From: Acuticoccus kalidii
GTDB lineage: Bacteria; Pseudomonadota; Alphaproteobacteria; Rhizobiales; Amorphaceae
Reading direction: 5' to 3'
Assembly: GCF_021556395.1 (NCBI RefSeq)
Contig: NZ_JAKGCS010000024.1
Span: 558,001-622,000, forward strand
DNA length: 64,000 nucleotides
Translations under genes and position numbers: made by a program
Notes under the pieces: model-generated
What the model was told of the DNA's origin: nothing
The model's input: only the letters and a program-made list of their open reading frames with translations
Databases searched by the model: none
Shown: piece after piece, positions 42,465-50,630 of the stretch
Layout: every line of letters begins with the position of its first letter
Position numbering within the stretch: position 1 is the first letter of the stretch

Positions 42465-43445
42465 ATGCAGTATGTGCGCCTCGGCCGCAGCGGCCTCAAA
42501 ATCTCACGTATCGGGCTCGGCGGTTTCTCGTTCGGCGACAAGGCGTGGCAGCCGTGGGTTTTGCCGGAAGACGAGAGCCACCCGATCATGGCGCGGGCGA
42601 TCGAATGCGGCGTCAACTTCATCGACACCGCCGACATGTATTCCAACGGCGTGAGCGAAACGATCATCGGCCGTATCTGGCCGGACCTTGCGCGGCGTGA
42701 GGAGCTAGTGATCGCCACCAAGGCGTTCGGCGTCACCGGCCCCGGCCCCAACGAGCGTGGCCTTTCGCGCAAACACCTCTTCGACGCGATCGACGGCTCG
42801 CTGACGCGCCTCAAGACCGACTATGTCGACCTCTATCAAACCCACCGGACCGACCACGACACCCCGATCGAGGAGACCCTCGAAGCGATGCATGACATCG
42901 TGAAATCGGGCAAAGCGCGCTATTTCGGAATGTCCAACGTCCTCGCCTATGAGCTGATGCGGGCGATCGCGATCTGCGAGAAGAACGGCTGGACGAAGCC
43001 CATCTCGGTGCAGAACCACTATAACCTCGCTTATCGCGAGGAAGAGCGCGAGATGATCCCGCTCTGCATGCTCGAAGGCGTCGGCGTGACGCCGTGGAGC
43101 CCGCTCGCGCGCGGCTTCCTCGCCGGCAAGACGACGCGCGGCGGCGTGACCGGCTCGACCCGCGCCGAGGCCGATCCCTTCATCCAGCGCTTCTTCTCCG
43201 GCGACGCCGACTATGACGTGCAGGACGCCGTCCGCGCGCTCGCCGCGGCGAAGGGCGCTTCGATGGCCGAGATCGCCATCGCCTGGATGTTGTCGAAGCC
43301 CTATGTCGCGGCGCCGGTGATGGGGGCGACCAAGCCGGAGCAGATCGAAAGCGCGGTCCGCGCGCTCGATGTGAGCCTCACCGCCGAGGAGATCGCCGCC
43401 CTCGAAGCCCCCTACAAGCCCCACCCGGTGCTGCTTCACCTGTGA
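42465..43445 (+). CDS. Aldo/keto reductase
   Basis: A 326-residue NADPH-type TIM-barrel reductase: MQYVRLGRSGLKISRIGLGGFSFGD, NFIDTADMYSNGVSE with Asp/Tyr of the catalytic tetrad (DTADMYSNG), KTDYVDLYQTH with the conserved His, and the C-terminal cofactor block APVMGATKPEQIESAVRALDVSLTAEEIAAL. It resembles the AKR9/11-like group. It lies between TRAP-2 and nicX, ending 30 bases before the nicX operator. A role with the molybdenum hydroxylase or in aldehyde clearance is possible; it is not a known member of the Pseudomonas nic pathway. Confidence 0.9.
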   Translation: MQYVRLGRSGLKISRIGLGGFSFGDKAWQPWVLPEDESHPIMARAIECGVNFIDTADMYSNGVSETIIGRIWPDLARREELVIATKAFGVTGPGPNERGLSRKHLFDAIDGSLTRLKTDYVDLYQTHRTDHDTPIEETLEAMHDIVKSGKARYFGMSNVLAYELMRAIAICEKNGWTKPISVQNHYNLAYREEEREMIPLCMLEGVGVTPWSPLARGFLAGKTTRGGVTGSTRAEADPFIQRFFSGDADYDVQDAVRALAAAKGASMAEIAIAWMLSKPYVAAPVMGATKPEQIESAVRALDVSLTAEEIAALEAPYKPHPVLLHL

Positions 43446-43474
43446 CGGCATGGGGCTTGCAGGCGCGGAGGACA

Positions 43475-43505
43475 GTCAATTTATAACGTGTACATATAAA
43501 TTGAC
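43475..43505. promoter_or_regulatory. 31-base palindromic operator upstream of nicX
   Basis: GTCAATTTATA (43475-43485), ACGTGTACA (43486-43494), TATAAATTGAC (43495-43505): perfect 11-base arms around nine bases. The right arm runs into TTGACT (43501-43506), a good -35 box with AAGTAT or TATTGT-type -10 candidates near 43524-43532. A second GTGTACAC palindrome is at 43531-43538. The GTGTACATATAAA stretch recurs exactly at 50354-50366. This is the best candidate for the NicR-like MarR binding site. Confidence 0.75.
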
Positions 43506-43530
43506 TTGCCGGTCATCGGCTGGAAGTATT

Positions 43531-43538
43531 GTGTACAC
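43531..43538. promoter_or_regulatory. Second GTGTACAC site in the nicX promoter
   Basis: GTGTACAC, a perfect 8-base palindrome near the expected nicX transcription start, centred about 45 bases after the larger operator's centre. A repressor bound here would block RNA polymerase; a pair of sites fits cooperative or tandem binding. Confidence 0.5.
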
Positions 43539-43633
43539 GTTGAATTATCGCGCCGACGAGCGCTCCCGTCCGGCCCCGTTCGCGCCTGTGGCGACCGGCG
43601 CCGACCGGCCGCTCCGGCATGGGGAGAAGTGAC

Positions 43634-44665
43634 ATGACGTCGATGCTCGAAGTCTTCCGCAAGGAATTGGAGCTTTGCAAGGTCGGCAGCGGCCAGACGC
43701 TCGCGGTCCTGACCGAAGACGGCAATCGCCAGGATTATGCCGACGCCTTCCTCGCCGCAGCGCAGGAACTCGGCGCCTCCGCCTTCCAGCTCAACCTCTC
43801 GCGCAGCGGCCAGGGCGGCCGGGGCGACCGCGCCGTCGGCGCGACCTCGCTCGCCGGCAACCGCCCCGCGATCGAGGCGCTGAAGTCCGCCGACATCGTG
43901 ATCGACCTCATGTTCCTCCTCTTCTCCGAGGAGCAGATCGAGATCACCGACAGCGGGACGCGCATGCTCCTCGTCGTGGAGCCATTCGAGGTGCTCTCGG
44001 AGCTGCTGCCGAACGAGACGCTGCGCAAGCGCGTCGAGGCTGGCGGCGAGCGCCTCAAGAATGCGCGCACGATGCGCATCACCTCCCCCGCCGGCACCGA
44101 CGTCACCTACGAGCTCGGCAAGTACCCGACCCTCACCGAATATGGCTACACCGACGAGCCCGGCCGCTGGGATCACTGGCCCTCCGGCTTCCTCTTCACC
44201 CAGGGCAATGACGAGGGCGTCAACGGCACCGTGGTGATCGGGACCGGCGACATCATCTTCCCGCTGAAGCGCTATGTGGTCGACCCGATCACGCTGACGA
44301 TCGAGAAGAGCATGGTCACCAAGATCAGCGGCGACGGGCTCGATGCCGCGATCATGCGCGACTACATGGAATCCTATAAGGACCCGCGCGCCTACGCGAT
44401 CAGCCACATCGGCTGGGGCCTCAACGAGCTTGCCCGCTGGAGCCAGCTCGCCACCAGCGCCAATATCGGCGAGGAGATCGGGATGCACGGGCGCGCCTTC
44501 TACGGCAACGTCCTCTTCTCCACCGGCCCGAACACCGAGCTCGGCGGCACCAACGACACCATGTGCCACCTCGACATCCCGCTGAAGGGCGCGAGCCTGT
44601 GGCTCGACGGCGATCATATCGTCGATCTCGGCAAGATCGTCCCCAAAGAGATGCAGCCCGCCTGA
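43634..44665 (+). CDS. nicX: 2,5-dihydroxypyridine 5,6-dioxygenase
   Basis: A 343-residue non-heme iron(II) dioxygenase that opens 2,5-dihydroxypyridine to N-formylmaleamate. ATG 43634 follows GGGGAGAAG. The length matches characterised NicX (about 350). The fold is related to M29 aminopeptidases rather than to other ring-cleaving dioxygenases. The iron ligands by alignment of spacing are His258 (AISHIGWG), His312 and Asp314 (MCHLDIP), the same pattern as His/His/Asp in Pseudomonas NicX. Its stop overlaps the nicD start (TGATG). Transcription is likely controlled through the palindromes at 43475-43538. It is a key enzyme for nicotinate and some nicotine pathways. Confidence 0.92.
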   Translation: MTSMLEVFRKELELCKVGSGQTLAVLTEDGNRQDYADAFLAAAQELGASAFQLNLSRSGQGGRGDRAVGATSLAGNRPAIEALKSADIVIDLMFLLFSEEQIEITDSGTRMLLVVEPFEVLSELLPNETLRKRVEAGGERLKNARTMRITSPAGTDVTYELGKYPTLTEYGYTDEPGRWDHWPSGFLFTQGNDEGVNGTVVIGTGDIIFPLKRYVVDPITLTIEKSMVTKISGDGLDAAIMRDYMESYKDPRAYAISHIGWGLNELARWSQLATSANIGEEIGMHGRAFYGNVLFSTGPNTELGGTNDTMCHLDIPLKGASLWLDGDHIVDLGKIVPKEMQPA

Positions 44666-45456
44666 TGGGGACGAACCCGATCGGAGGATGGCTGAAGCGT
44701 GACGGTGTGCTCCTGCACACCTTCACCTATGAGGGGGACGGGCCCGACCTCCTCCTCGTCCCCGGCATCACGAGCCCCGCGATGACGTGGGGCTTCGTCG
44801 CCGAGCGCCTCGCCGAATTCGCGCGCGTCACCGTCGTCGACGTGCGCGGGCGCGGCCTCTCGGACCACACGCCCGGCCTCGATTATTCGCTCGACGCGCT
44901 GGCGCGGGACACGCTCGCGGTCGCCGCGACGCTCGACAAGCCGATCCTCGTCGGCCACTCGATGGGCGGGCGGATCGCGGTGGCGGCGAGCGCCATCGAC
45001 CCCGCGGCCTTCGCCCGCACGATCGTGGTCGACCCGCCGGTCAGCGGCCCCGGCCGCCGTCATTATCCGAGCCCCCTCCCGCCCTATCTCGAGATGATGG
45101 ACGAGATCGCGCGCGGCGGCGGGATCGAGGCGGTGAAGCGCACGCTGCCGACCTGGACGGAGGCGCAGTGCCGCGCCCGCGCCGACTGGCTCCCGACCTG
45201 CTCGGTCGAGGGCGTGGTCGCGACCTACGAATCCTTCCACGAGGAGGACATGCACGCCCTCCTGCCGAAGGCGACGCTCCCGATGCTGCTGATCTACGCC
45301 GAGAATGGCGACGTGGTGCGGGAGTCGGACGCGGCCGAGTTCAGCAGCCTCGCGCCCGATTGCACGGCCGAGCGGATCGACGGCGCCGGCCACATGATCC
45401 CATGGGATCGGCTCGACGCCTTCATCGCCTCCGTGCGCGCCTTCGCCCTCGCCTGA
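44665..45456 (+). CDS. nicD: N-formylmaleamate deformylase
   Basis: A 263-residue alpha/beta hydrolase that converts N-formylmaleamate to maleamate and formate. Nucleophile elbow VGHSMGG puts Ser99, acid Asp123 (VVDPPVSG) and His243 (DGAGHMIPWDR); oxyanion region VPGITSPAMTWG near residues 32-43. The same triad spacing is found in Pseudomonas NicD. Its start overlaps nicX by one base, so the two are translated together. It converges on nicF, with a hairpin between them. Confidence 0.92.
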   Translation: MGTNPIGGWLKRDGVLLHTFTYEGDGPDLLLVPGITSPAMTWGFVAERLAEFARVTVVDVRGRGLSDHTPGLDYSLDALARDTLAVAATLDKPILVGHSMGGRIAVAASAIDPAAFARTIVVDPPVSGPGRRHYPSPLPPYLEMMDEIARGGGIEAVKRTLPTWTEAQCRARADWLPTCSVEGVVATYESFHEEDMHALLPKATLPMLLIYAENGDVVRESDAAEFSSLAPDCTAERIDGAGHMIPWDRLDAFIASVRAFALA

Positions 45457-45464
45457 CGGCCGGT

Positions 45465-45488
45465 CCGAAGCGGCTCAGGCCGCTTCGG
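45465..45488. terminator. Bidirectional hairpin between nicD and nicF
   Basis: CCGAAGCGGC (45465-45474), loop TCAG, GCCGCTTCGG (45479-45488): a perfect 10-base stem at the meeting point of the convergent nicXD and nicF transcripts, overlapping the nicF stop codon. There is no long T-run, so it may act as a weak or Rho-assisted terminator or protect 3' ends. Confidence 0.6.
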
Positions 45489-46098
45489 TCGCCTTCAGGA
45501 ACGCGTCGCGCTCCATCAGCGTGGCGTATTTCTGACTCATGTCGAAGAGGTTCGCCTCGTGCGGGCCGATCGCGCGGTCGCCGACACAATCGGTCAGCAC
45601 GACCGGCGTGAACCCGGCATCCATCGCATCGACGACGCTCGCGCGCACGCACCCGCTCGTGGTGCAACCAGCGACCGCGAGCGTCCTCACCCCGCGCCGT
45701 GTGAGCCACGGCCCGAGATCGGTGCAGGCAAAGGAGGACGGCGTGCGCTTGCGCACGACAAGCTCACCGTCGGCCGGCGTCAGCTCCTCGACGATCTGGG
45801 AGAGCGGCGAGGATTCGGTGAGGACGAGCAGGTTCGGCAACTTGGTGGAAAAGACGTTTCCGTCCGACCCGTCATCGGCGAAGACGATCCGGGTGTGCGC
45901 AACCGGCCAGCCCCGCTCGCGCGCGGCGGCGAGGAGCCCCTCGGTCTTCTCGATCGCCGGGCCGATATTGCCACCGCCGAAGACATCCGGCGAGGCGAAG
46001 CTCGCGACGAAATCGATGATGAGGAGACCGATGGGAGGCACGACGGGAAGCGCCCCACCGAAACCTTGCCGCTGATAGACCGAGACGTCGTCGCTCAT
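45475..46098 (-). CDS. nicF: Maleamate amidohydrolase
   Basis: A 207-residue isochorismatase-like cysteine hydrolase that splits maleamate into maleate and ammonia. The catalytic triad is Asp29 (LLIIDFVASF), Lys117 (VVRKRTPSSF) and Cys150 (AGCTTSGCVRAS), at the positions expected for NicF-type enzymes; the non-proline cis-peptide region precedes Cys150. It lies 14 bases downstream of nicC on the same strand, so nicC-nicF form one transcript. The N-terminal YQRQGFGGALPV and FASPDVFGGGNI blocks are typical of N-carbamoylsarcosine amidase/NicF relatives. Confidence 0.92.
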   Translation of the reverse strand: MSDDVSVYQRQGFGGALPVVPPIGLLIIDFVASFASPDVFGGGNIGPAIEKTEGLLAAARERGWPVAHTRIVFADDGSDGNVFSTKLPNLLVLTESSPLSQIVEELTPADGELVVRKRTPSSFACTDLGPWLTRRGVRTLAVAGCTTSGCVRASVVDAMDAGFTPVVLTDCVGDRAIGPHEANLFDMSQKYATLMERDAFLKATEAA

Positions 46099-46112
46099 TC
46101 GCTCCGTTCCTT

Positions 46113-47258
46113 TCAGGCCGCCGCAGTGGTGCGCAGCGGCTCGCCGAAGACGTCATAGCCGAAAACCCAGCTCGGGTCCGTCTCTTCGCGTAGCCACGTG
46201 TTGTAGCGCGAGGTGGCCTGGACGCGGGAGGTCCGCTCGTGCCGGTTCAACTCGTAGAGCTTGAAGGCGGTCGTCACGTCGTCGCCGGTTTCCTTCAGGC
46301 AGCGCACGAGCATCGCCGCGTCCTCGATCGCCATCGCGGCGCCCTGCCCCATGTGCGGCTTCATCGGGTGGCACGCATCGCCGAGAAGGACGACCGAGCC
46401 CTCGCTCCAGAAGGGCAGCGGGTCGCGCTCGAAGAAGGCCCATTTGGTGATGCCGTCGGCCGGCGCGCACTCCAGGATATGGCGACAGTTCGGCTCGAAC
46501 CCGGCGAAGGTTCCGACGAACTCGTCCTTGCTGCACGGCAGGAACGAGGCCTCGGACGTCCACTCGGGATGCGGCGCGCCGGTGACGATATACACCTCGT
46601 CCCGGTTGTGGGTGATGTAATAGACGATGACATGCAGCTCCGGCGCCCACCATTTGGTGAAGTCCTGCATGTCGAAATTCGTCAGGAGCTCGCGCGGATA
46701 GAGCGAGCGATGGCCGACGACGCCCGTATAACGCGGCTTCTCCGCACCGAGGAGCACGTCGCGCACGCACGAGTTCAACCCGTCCGCGCCGATCACGATG
46801 TCGGCGGTCGCGCTGGTGCCGTCCATGAAGGCGAGGTTGATATCACTCCCCTTCGTGTCGAGCCCCACGAGGCGCTTGCTGAATTGGATCGAACCCGGCG
46901 CGACGGCGTCGACGAGGACTTTGTGGAAGTCGCCGCGATGGACGGTGAGGTAAGGCGCGCCCCACCGCTCCACCGACACGTCGCGGATCGCCATGTCGCA
47001 CAGCACCTCGCCGGTGTCCCACATGCGCGAGATCCAGGCCTCGGGCTGGACGCCGGTCTCGATCAGACGTTCGCCGACGCCGGCTTTGTCGAGCACCTTG
47101 ACCACGTTGGGGCCGAGATGGATGCCGGCGCCGAGGCGGGAAAAGCCCGGCGACTGCTCGTAGACGTCGACCGAGTAGCCCTCTTTTTGAAGGAGGATCG
47201 CCGCCACAGATCCACCGAGACCGGCGCCGATCACGGCCACTTTCGGTTTCGTCGTCAT
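46113..47258 (-). CDS. nicC: 6-hydroxynicotinate 3-monooxygenase
   Basis: A 381-residue FAD monooxygenase; Pseudomonas putida NicC is about 382. It decarboxylates and hydroxylates 6-hydroxynicotinate to 2,5-dihydroxypyridine with NADH and O2. ATG 47258 is used (start 47294 is open but unrelated). FAD motifs: GxGxxG in VAVIGAGLGGSVAA (residues 8-21), DG in VIGADGLNSCVRD, and GD in VLLGDACHPMKPHMGQGAAMAIEDA. RLGAGIHLGPNV with His47 and KWWAPELHVIVYYITHNRDEVYIVTGAPHPEW match known NicC closely, which favours this over nicotine-pathway hydroxylases. An ACGTGTACA motif lies 69 bases upstream. Confidence 0.93.
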   Translation of the reverse strand: MTTKPKVAVIGAGLGGSVAAILLQKEGYSVDVYEQSPGFSRLGAGIHLGPNVVKVLDKAGVGERLIETGVQPEAWISRMWDTGEVLCDMAIRDVSVERWGAPYLTVHRGDFHKVLVDAVAPGSIQFSKRLVGLDTKGSDINLAFMDGTSATADIVIGADGLNSCVRDVLLGAEKPRYTGVVGHRSLYPRELLTNFDMQDFTKWWAPELHVIVYYITHNRDEVYIVTGAPHPEWTSEASFLPCSKDEFVGTFAGFEPNCRHILECAPADGITKWAFFERDPLPFWSEGSVVLLGDACHPMKPHMGQGAAMAIEDAAMLVRCLKETGDDVTTAFKLYELNRHERTSRVQATSRYNTWLREETDPSWVFGYDVFGEPLRTTAAA

Positions 47259-47326
47259 CCCGTCTCCTTCCGCGTCGCCGCCGTTCCGGCGCAACGCTTA
47301 AACTGCGTCCACGTGCATATTTTACT

Positions 47327-47346
47327 ACGTGTACAAAATAAATTTC
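47327..47346. promoter_or_regulatory. nic-type operator motif upstream of nicC
   Basis: ACGTGTACA (47327-47335) followed by AAATAAATTT, in an AT-rich stretch about 70 bases before the nicC start. The nine-base core is identical to the spacer of the nicX operator (43486-43494); the flanking arms are only partly palindromic. Confidence 0.6.
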
Positions 47347-47409
47347 AACACAGATTCGCCGACATCCGCCGACTCACTCACGGCAGGATCGAACGTAAGC
47401 ACACTATCG

Positions 47410-48723
47410 TCAGATCATGAGGCTCGGCAGGAAGAGCGCGATCTGTGGGAAGGCGATCAACAGCGCGAGAAGGATCAGGTCGATGACGAGATAGGGAAAG
47501 GCGGCGCGCGCGACGTCGCTGATCGTCGTCCCTTTCGGCGCCGCCCCCACCATCACGAAGAGGAGGAGGCCGAACGGCGGCGTCATGGTGCTCATCTCGA
47601 GCGCCAGAAGGACGATGAGGCCGAACCAGACCGGATCGAAGCCGAGCGACTGGGCGAGCGGGATGAAGATCGGGATCGTCAGCATCATCTGCGACGTCTG
47701 ATCGATGAACATCCCGAGAAAGAGCAGCACCGCGAACATGATGAGGAGCATCGGCAACGGGCCGAGATCGAGCGCGCCCGTCATCTCGATGAGACCGGCC
47801 GTCGCGCCGGAAAAGGCCATCACCTGACTGAAGGTCAGCGAAGCAAGAAGGATCGCGAGCAGCATGGTCGAGACCTTGAGGCTCGCCTTCAACGATCTGT
47901 AGAGCGTCTGAACCGTGAGGAGGCGGAAGGCCGCCGCAACCACGAGCACACCGAGCACCCCGAAGGCGGCCGACTCGGTCGGCGTCGCGATGCCGAGAAT
48001 GATGAGACCGATGACGCAGAAGATGATGACGCCCGTCGGCAGGAGGTTCGTGACGACGAGGCGCAATTTCTCCCGGGTCGTCGCCGGATCGACAGGATAT
48101 TGCGGCGCGATCTCCGGGTTCAGGCGGACGCGGATATAAATGTAGACCACGAACATCAGCGCGAGCAGCAGCCCCGGCAGAACGCCGGCGATGAGGAGCG
48201 CGCCGATATCGATCTTCGCGAGGCTGCCGAGAAGGACGGCGAGCGCCGATGGCGGGATCAGCACCGCAAGGCCGCCGGTCGCCATGATCGGCCCCATCGC
48301 GAAGCGCTTGTCGTAGCCGCGGGCCTCCATATCGGGGACCAGCATCGAGCCGAGCATCGCGGTGTTGGCGATGCTGGAGCCGGAGAGCGAGGCAAAGAGC
48401 GACCCACCCGCGACGCTGATATAGCAAAGCCGCCCCGGCACCCGCCCGAAGAGCCGGTCGATCGCGTGGAACACCCGCTTCGACACGCCGGTGTGGAAGA
48501 AGAGCTCGCCCATCAGCACGAAGAGCGGCACAGGGACGAGATAGAACGCGCTGATCGAGCGCGACATATTGAGGATGAGCTGATGGAGCCCCGCCTCGCC
48601 GCCCATATAGAGAAACACGCCGACGATGTTGGCGGTGAGGAAGGCGAAGGCGACGGGCATCCCGATCGCCATCATCGCCATCACCAGGCCGAGCATGACC
48701 GACAGCGGCGCGATCCAGCTCAT
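47410..48723 (-). CDS. TRAP transporter large permease (DctM), system 3
   Basis: A 437-residue membrane protein from ATG 48723 with about 12 segments. DctM blocks: LVPVPLFVLMGELFFHTGVSKRVFHAIDRLFGRVPGRLCYISVAGGSLFASLSGSSIANTAMLG, GLAVLIPPSALAVLLGSLAKIDIGALLIAGVLPG and ALEMSTMTPPFGLLLFVMVGAAP. With DctQ (48764) and DctP (49327) it imports an organic acid. Because the binding-protein gene carries the nic-type operator motif, nicotinate or 6-hydroxynicotinate is the likely substrate; characterised Pseudomonas systems use MFS carriers instead. Confidence 0.92.
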   Translation of the reverse strand: MSWIAPLSVMLGLVMAMMAIGMPVAFAFLTANIVGVFLYMGGEAGLHQLILNMSRSISAFYLVPVPLFVLMGELFFHTGVSKRVFHAIDRLFGRVPGRLCYISVAGGSLFASLSGSSIANTAMLGSMLVPDMEARGYDKRFAMGPIMATGGLAVLIPPSALAVLLGSLAKIDIGALLIAGVLPGLLLALMFVVYIYIRVRLNPEIAPQYPVDPATTREKLRLVVTNLLPTGVIIFCVIGLIILGIATPTESAAFGVLGVLVVAAAFRLLTVQTLYRSLKASLKVSTMLLAILLASLTFSQVMAFSGATAGLIEMTGALDLGPLPMLLIMFAVLLFLGMFIDQTSQMMLTIPIFIPLAQSLGFDPVWFGLIVLLALEMSTMTPPFGLLLFVMVGAAPKGTTISDVARAAFPYLVIDLILLALLIAFPQIALFLPSLMI

Positions 48724-48763
48724 CGCCGCACCCCGGCGCCGGAACGAAGAATGGCCATCCCCG

Positions 48764-49264
48764 TCAGTGCTCCTGCAGCTCGCTCGAGAAGACGCCGCGC
48801 CAGGCAAGGCGGGCGAACTCGATCGTGAGAAGCGTGAAGCCCACCGGCATCGTGACGAGGACCGTCCAGCGCGGCACCGCGACGGAGCGAATATCGTAGC
48901 CGGTGATGGTGAGCGTCGCGCGTGTCGCGTAATAGGCGACGATCGCGCAGGAGAGCGCCGCGATCACGAAAGCGACGCGGCGGATCTGGATTTGCGCGGC
49001 GGGCGGCAGCTTTTCGAGGAATGTCGTCACGGAGACGTGGGCGTGCTCGCGCAAGACCCAGGGCGCGGCGAGCACCGTCATGTGCAACATGCCATATTCC
49101 GTCGCCGACATGGTGAAGGCCGGCGGCTGGATCCGCAGCGAGCGCAGCGACACGTCCCAGATGATGGCGACGAAGATGAACGCCAGGATCGCCCCGCCGA
49201 TGATGGCGCAGATATTGACGATCCAGTCATAGACGCGAACCGCGTCCGCCCACACTTTCGACAA
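48764..49264 (-). CDS. TRAP transporter small permease (DctQ), system 3
   Basis: A 166-residue membrane protein. I choose the TTG at 49264 because AAAGGA lies seven bases ahead and the protein then begins SKVWADAVRVYDWIVN, right before the first membrane segment; there is no ATG nearby (a GTG at 49255 is the alternative). Segments: IVNICAIIGGAILAFIFVAIIWDVSLR, MLHMTVLAAPWVLREHAHVSVTTFLE, VAFVIAALSCAIVAYYA, WTVLVTMPVGFTLLTIEFARLAW. EHAHVSV is the conserved DctQ spot. It is between DctP (62 bases) and DctM (40 bases). Confidence 0.87.
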   Translation of the reverse strand: MSKVWADAVRVYDWIVNICAIIGGAILAFIFVAIIWDVSLRSLRIQPPAFTMSATEYGMLHMTVLAAPWVLREHAHVSVTTFLEKLPPAAQIQIRRVAFVIAALSCAIVAYYATRATLTITGYDIRSVAVPRWTVLVTMPVGFTLLTIEFARLAWRGVFSSELQEH

Positions 49265-49326
49265 CGGAGGATCCTTTCCGGCTGCGCGGCCCAGGATGGC
49301 CCGGCACGCGGCCGGACCGGCCTCGA

Positions 49327-50361
49327 TCAGTTCTTGGACGGGTCGTAGAAGGCGCCCTTCAGCTTCTCGACCTCTTCGGGGGCGACATTGGCCTTCATGT
49401 CCTCCCACAGATTGCCGATGGCGGCGTCGACATAGGCCTCGCGCGCAGCGCCTTCGAGGTCGATATCGACGATCCCCGCCTCGTGGAGCGTCTGCTCCTC
49501 GGCGATGGCCTGTTTCTGGTAATTCTCGTGGGCGGTGATCTCGTTCTCGGCGATGACCTTCGTCAGCAGCGCCTGCGCCTCTTCCGACAGACCGTCCCAT
49601 TTCGACAGGTTGGCCATCAGCGCGATGTCGCCCTGCCGCCAGCTCGGCGCGATCCTATACTTGATGAATTTCGGCCAGCCATCGTCCGTCACGGAGACGG
49701 ACGTCCAGACGAGCCCGTCGATCACGCCGCGCTCCATGGCAGCGTACATGTCCGGCGGGAAGATGCTGATCATGATGACGCCGAGACGGTCGAGGAAGGT
49801 CTTGTAGGGCGAGCCGCCGCGGATCTTCCAGCCTTCGAGGTCGACCGAGCCGTCGTCGTTCATTTCCGGCTCTTTGAGGAGGTAGATGTAGAAGTTATAG
49901 CCGGAGCCGAAATAGCCGAGATATTTCGTATTCACCCGCTCCTCGAAATAGGCGCTGAGGAGGTCGAGGGCGCCCCTTTCGCGCAGCTCGGCCGCGGACA
50001 GGTTGCTGCCATTCTGAGCGACCGCCTCCGGCACGTCGCCGGAGAAGAGCGAGGATGCGCCATAGAAGAGATCGACGACGCCGCCCGAGAGCGCCTGCAG
50101 CATCTCCCCGCTCGGCATCGCCTCGGGCCCGCCGAGAAAGTCGATCTGGACGACGCCCTTGCCCTGCTCGTTCACGTCCTCGATCAGCGCGAGGAGCGGC
50201 TTGTTGAGATTGTGCGTCTTCGGATAGGCGGAAATCAGACGCAGCCGCGCCTCGGCCGCTTCGACGGGCTGGGCGAACCCGGCGACCGACACCGCCAACG
50301 CCACGAACGCCACGGCCGCGGCCCGCAGGCACCAACGTGCGCGCATTTCATATGTGTACAT
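49327..50361 (-). CDS. TRAP transporter substrate-binding protein (DctP), system 3
   Basis: A periplasmic protein of 339-344 residues. ATG 50361 has GGGGG five bases ahead; ATG 50346 (MRARWCLRAAA) gives a more usual signal peptide but no ribosome site. The signal covers about residues 1-35 (AAAVAFVALAVSVAGFAQPVEAAE). DctP features: LRLISAYPKTHNLNKPLLALIEDVNEQGKGVVQIDFLGGPEAMPSGEMLQALSGGVVDLFYGASSLF and the conserved Arg in EGWKIRGGSPYKTFLDRLGVIMISIFPPDMYAAMERGVIDGLVW. The GTGTACATATAAA motif overlaps the upstream ATG, placing the gene in the predicted nic regulon. Confidence 0.9.
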   Translation of the reverse strand: MYTYEMRARWCLRAAAVAFVALAVSVAGFAQPVEAAEARLRLISAYPKTHNLNKPLLALIEDVNEQGKGVVQIDFLGGPEAMPSGEMLQALSGGVVDLFYGASSLFSGDVPEAVAQNGSNLSAAELRERGALDLLSAYFEERVNTKYLGYFGSGYNFYIYLLKEPEMNDDGSVDLEGWKIRGGSPYKTFLDRLGVIMISIFPPDMYAAMERGVIDGLVWTSVSVTDDGWPKFIKYRIAPSWRQGDIALMANLSKWDGLSEEAQALLTKVIAENEITAHENYQKQAIAEEQTLHEAGIVDIDLEGAAREAYVDAAIGNLWEDMKANVAPEEVEKLKGAFYDPSKN

Positions 50362-50366
50362 ATAAA
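50351..50366. promoter_or_regulatory. nic-type operator motif at the TRAP-3 start
   Basis: TATGTGTACATATAAA. Its last 13 bases (50354-50366) are identical to 43488-43500 in the nicX operator. The motif covers the upstream start codon of the DctP gene, so a bound repressor would block transcription at or near the start site. Confidence 0.65.
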
Positions 50367-50630
50367 CCCCCGATTCTGATCCGAGCGATCGCGCATCGAG
50401 ACATCCGGGTACGACAGCGCGACCATTCCGCCGAACTCGGCTTCCAGCCCAACGTTAGCGCTACTCTTTGACTTTGAGCAAGTTGGACAAGTGCCGAGAT
50501 TTGATGCGACCGCCCGCCGCGGCATTATTATGTATGCCCTGATTCTGGGCAATCCTCGCGGCAGGCATGACACCATGGGGGACGCGCCGGCTTGCGGCGG
50601 CCATCCCCGGCCCGGCTCTCGCGCCGGAGA

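Noticed and set aside
46113-47258. Reading the FAD monooxygenase as a nicotine-pathway 6-hydroxy-3-succinoylpyridine hydroxylase
   Set aside because: Length, the GAGIHLGPNV block and the C-terminal pattern fit NicC; no other nicotine-pathway gene is in the window.
47329-48828. A 499-codon plus-strand frame over the TRAP-3 permease
   Set aside because: Highly charged, repetitive Arg/Glu/His composition typical of antisense frames in GC-rich DNA; the minus strand encodes a clear DctM.
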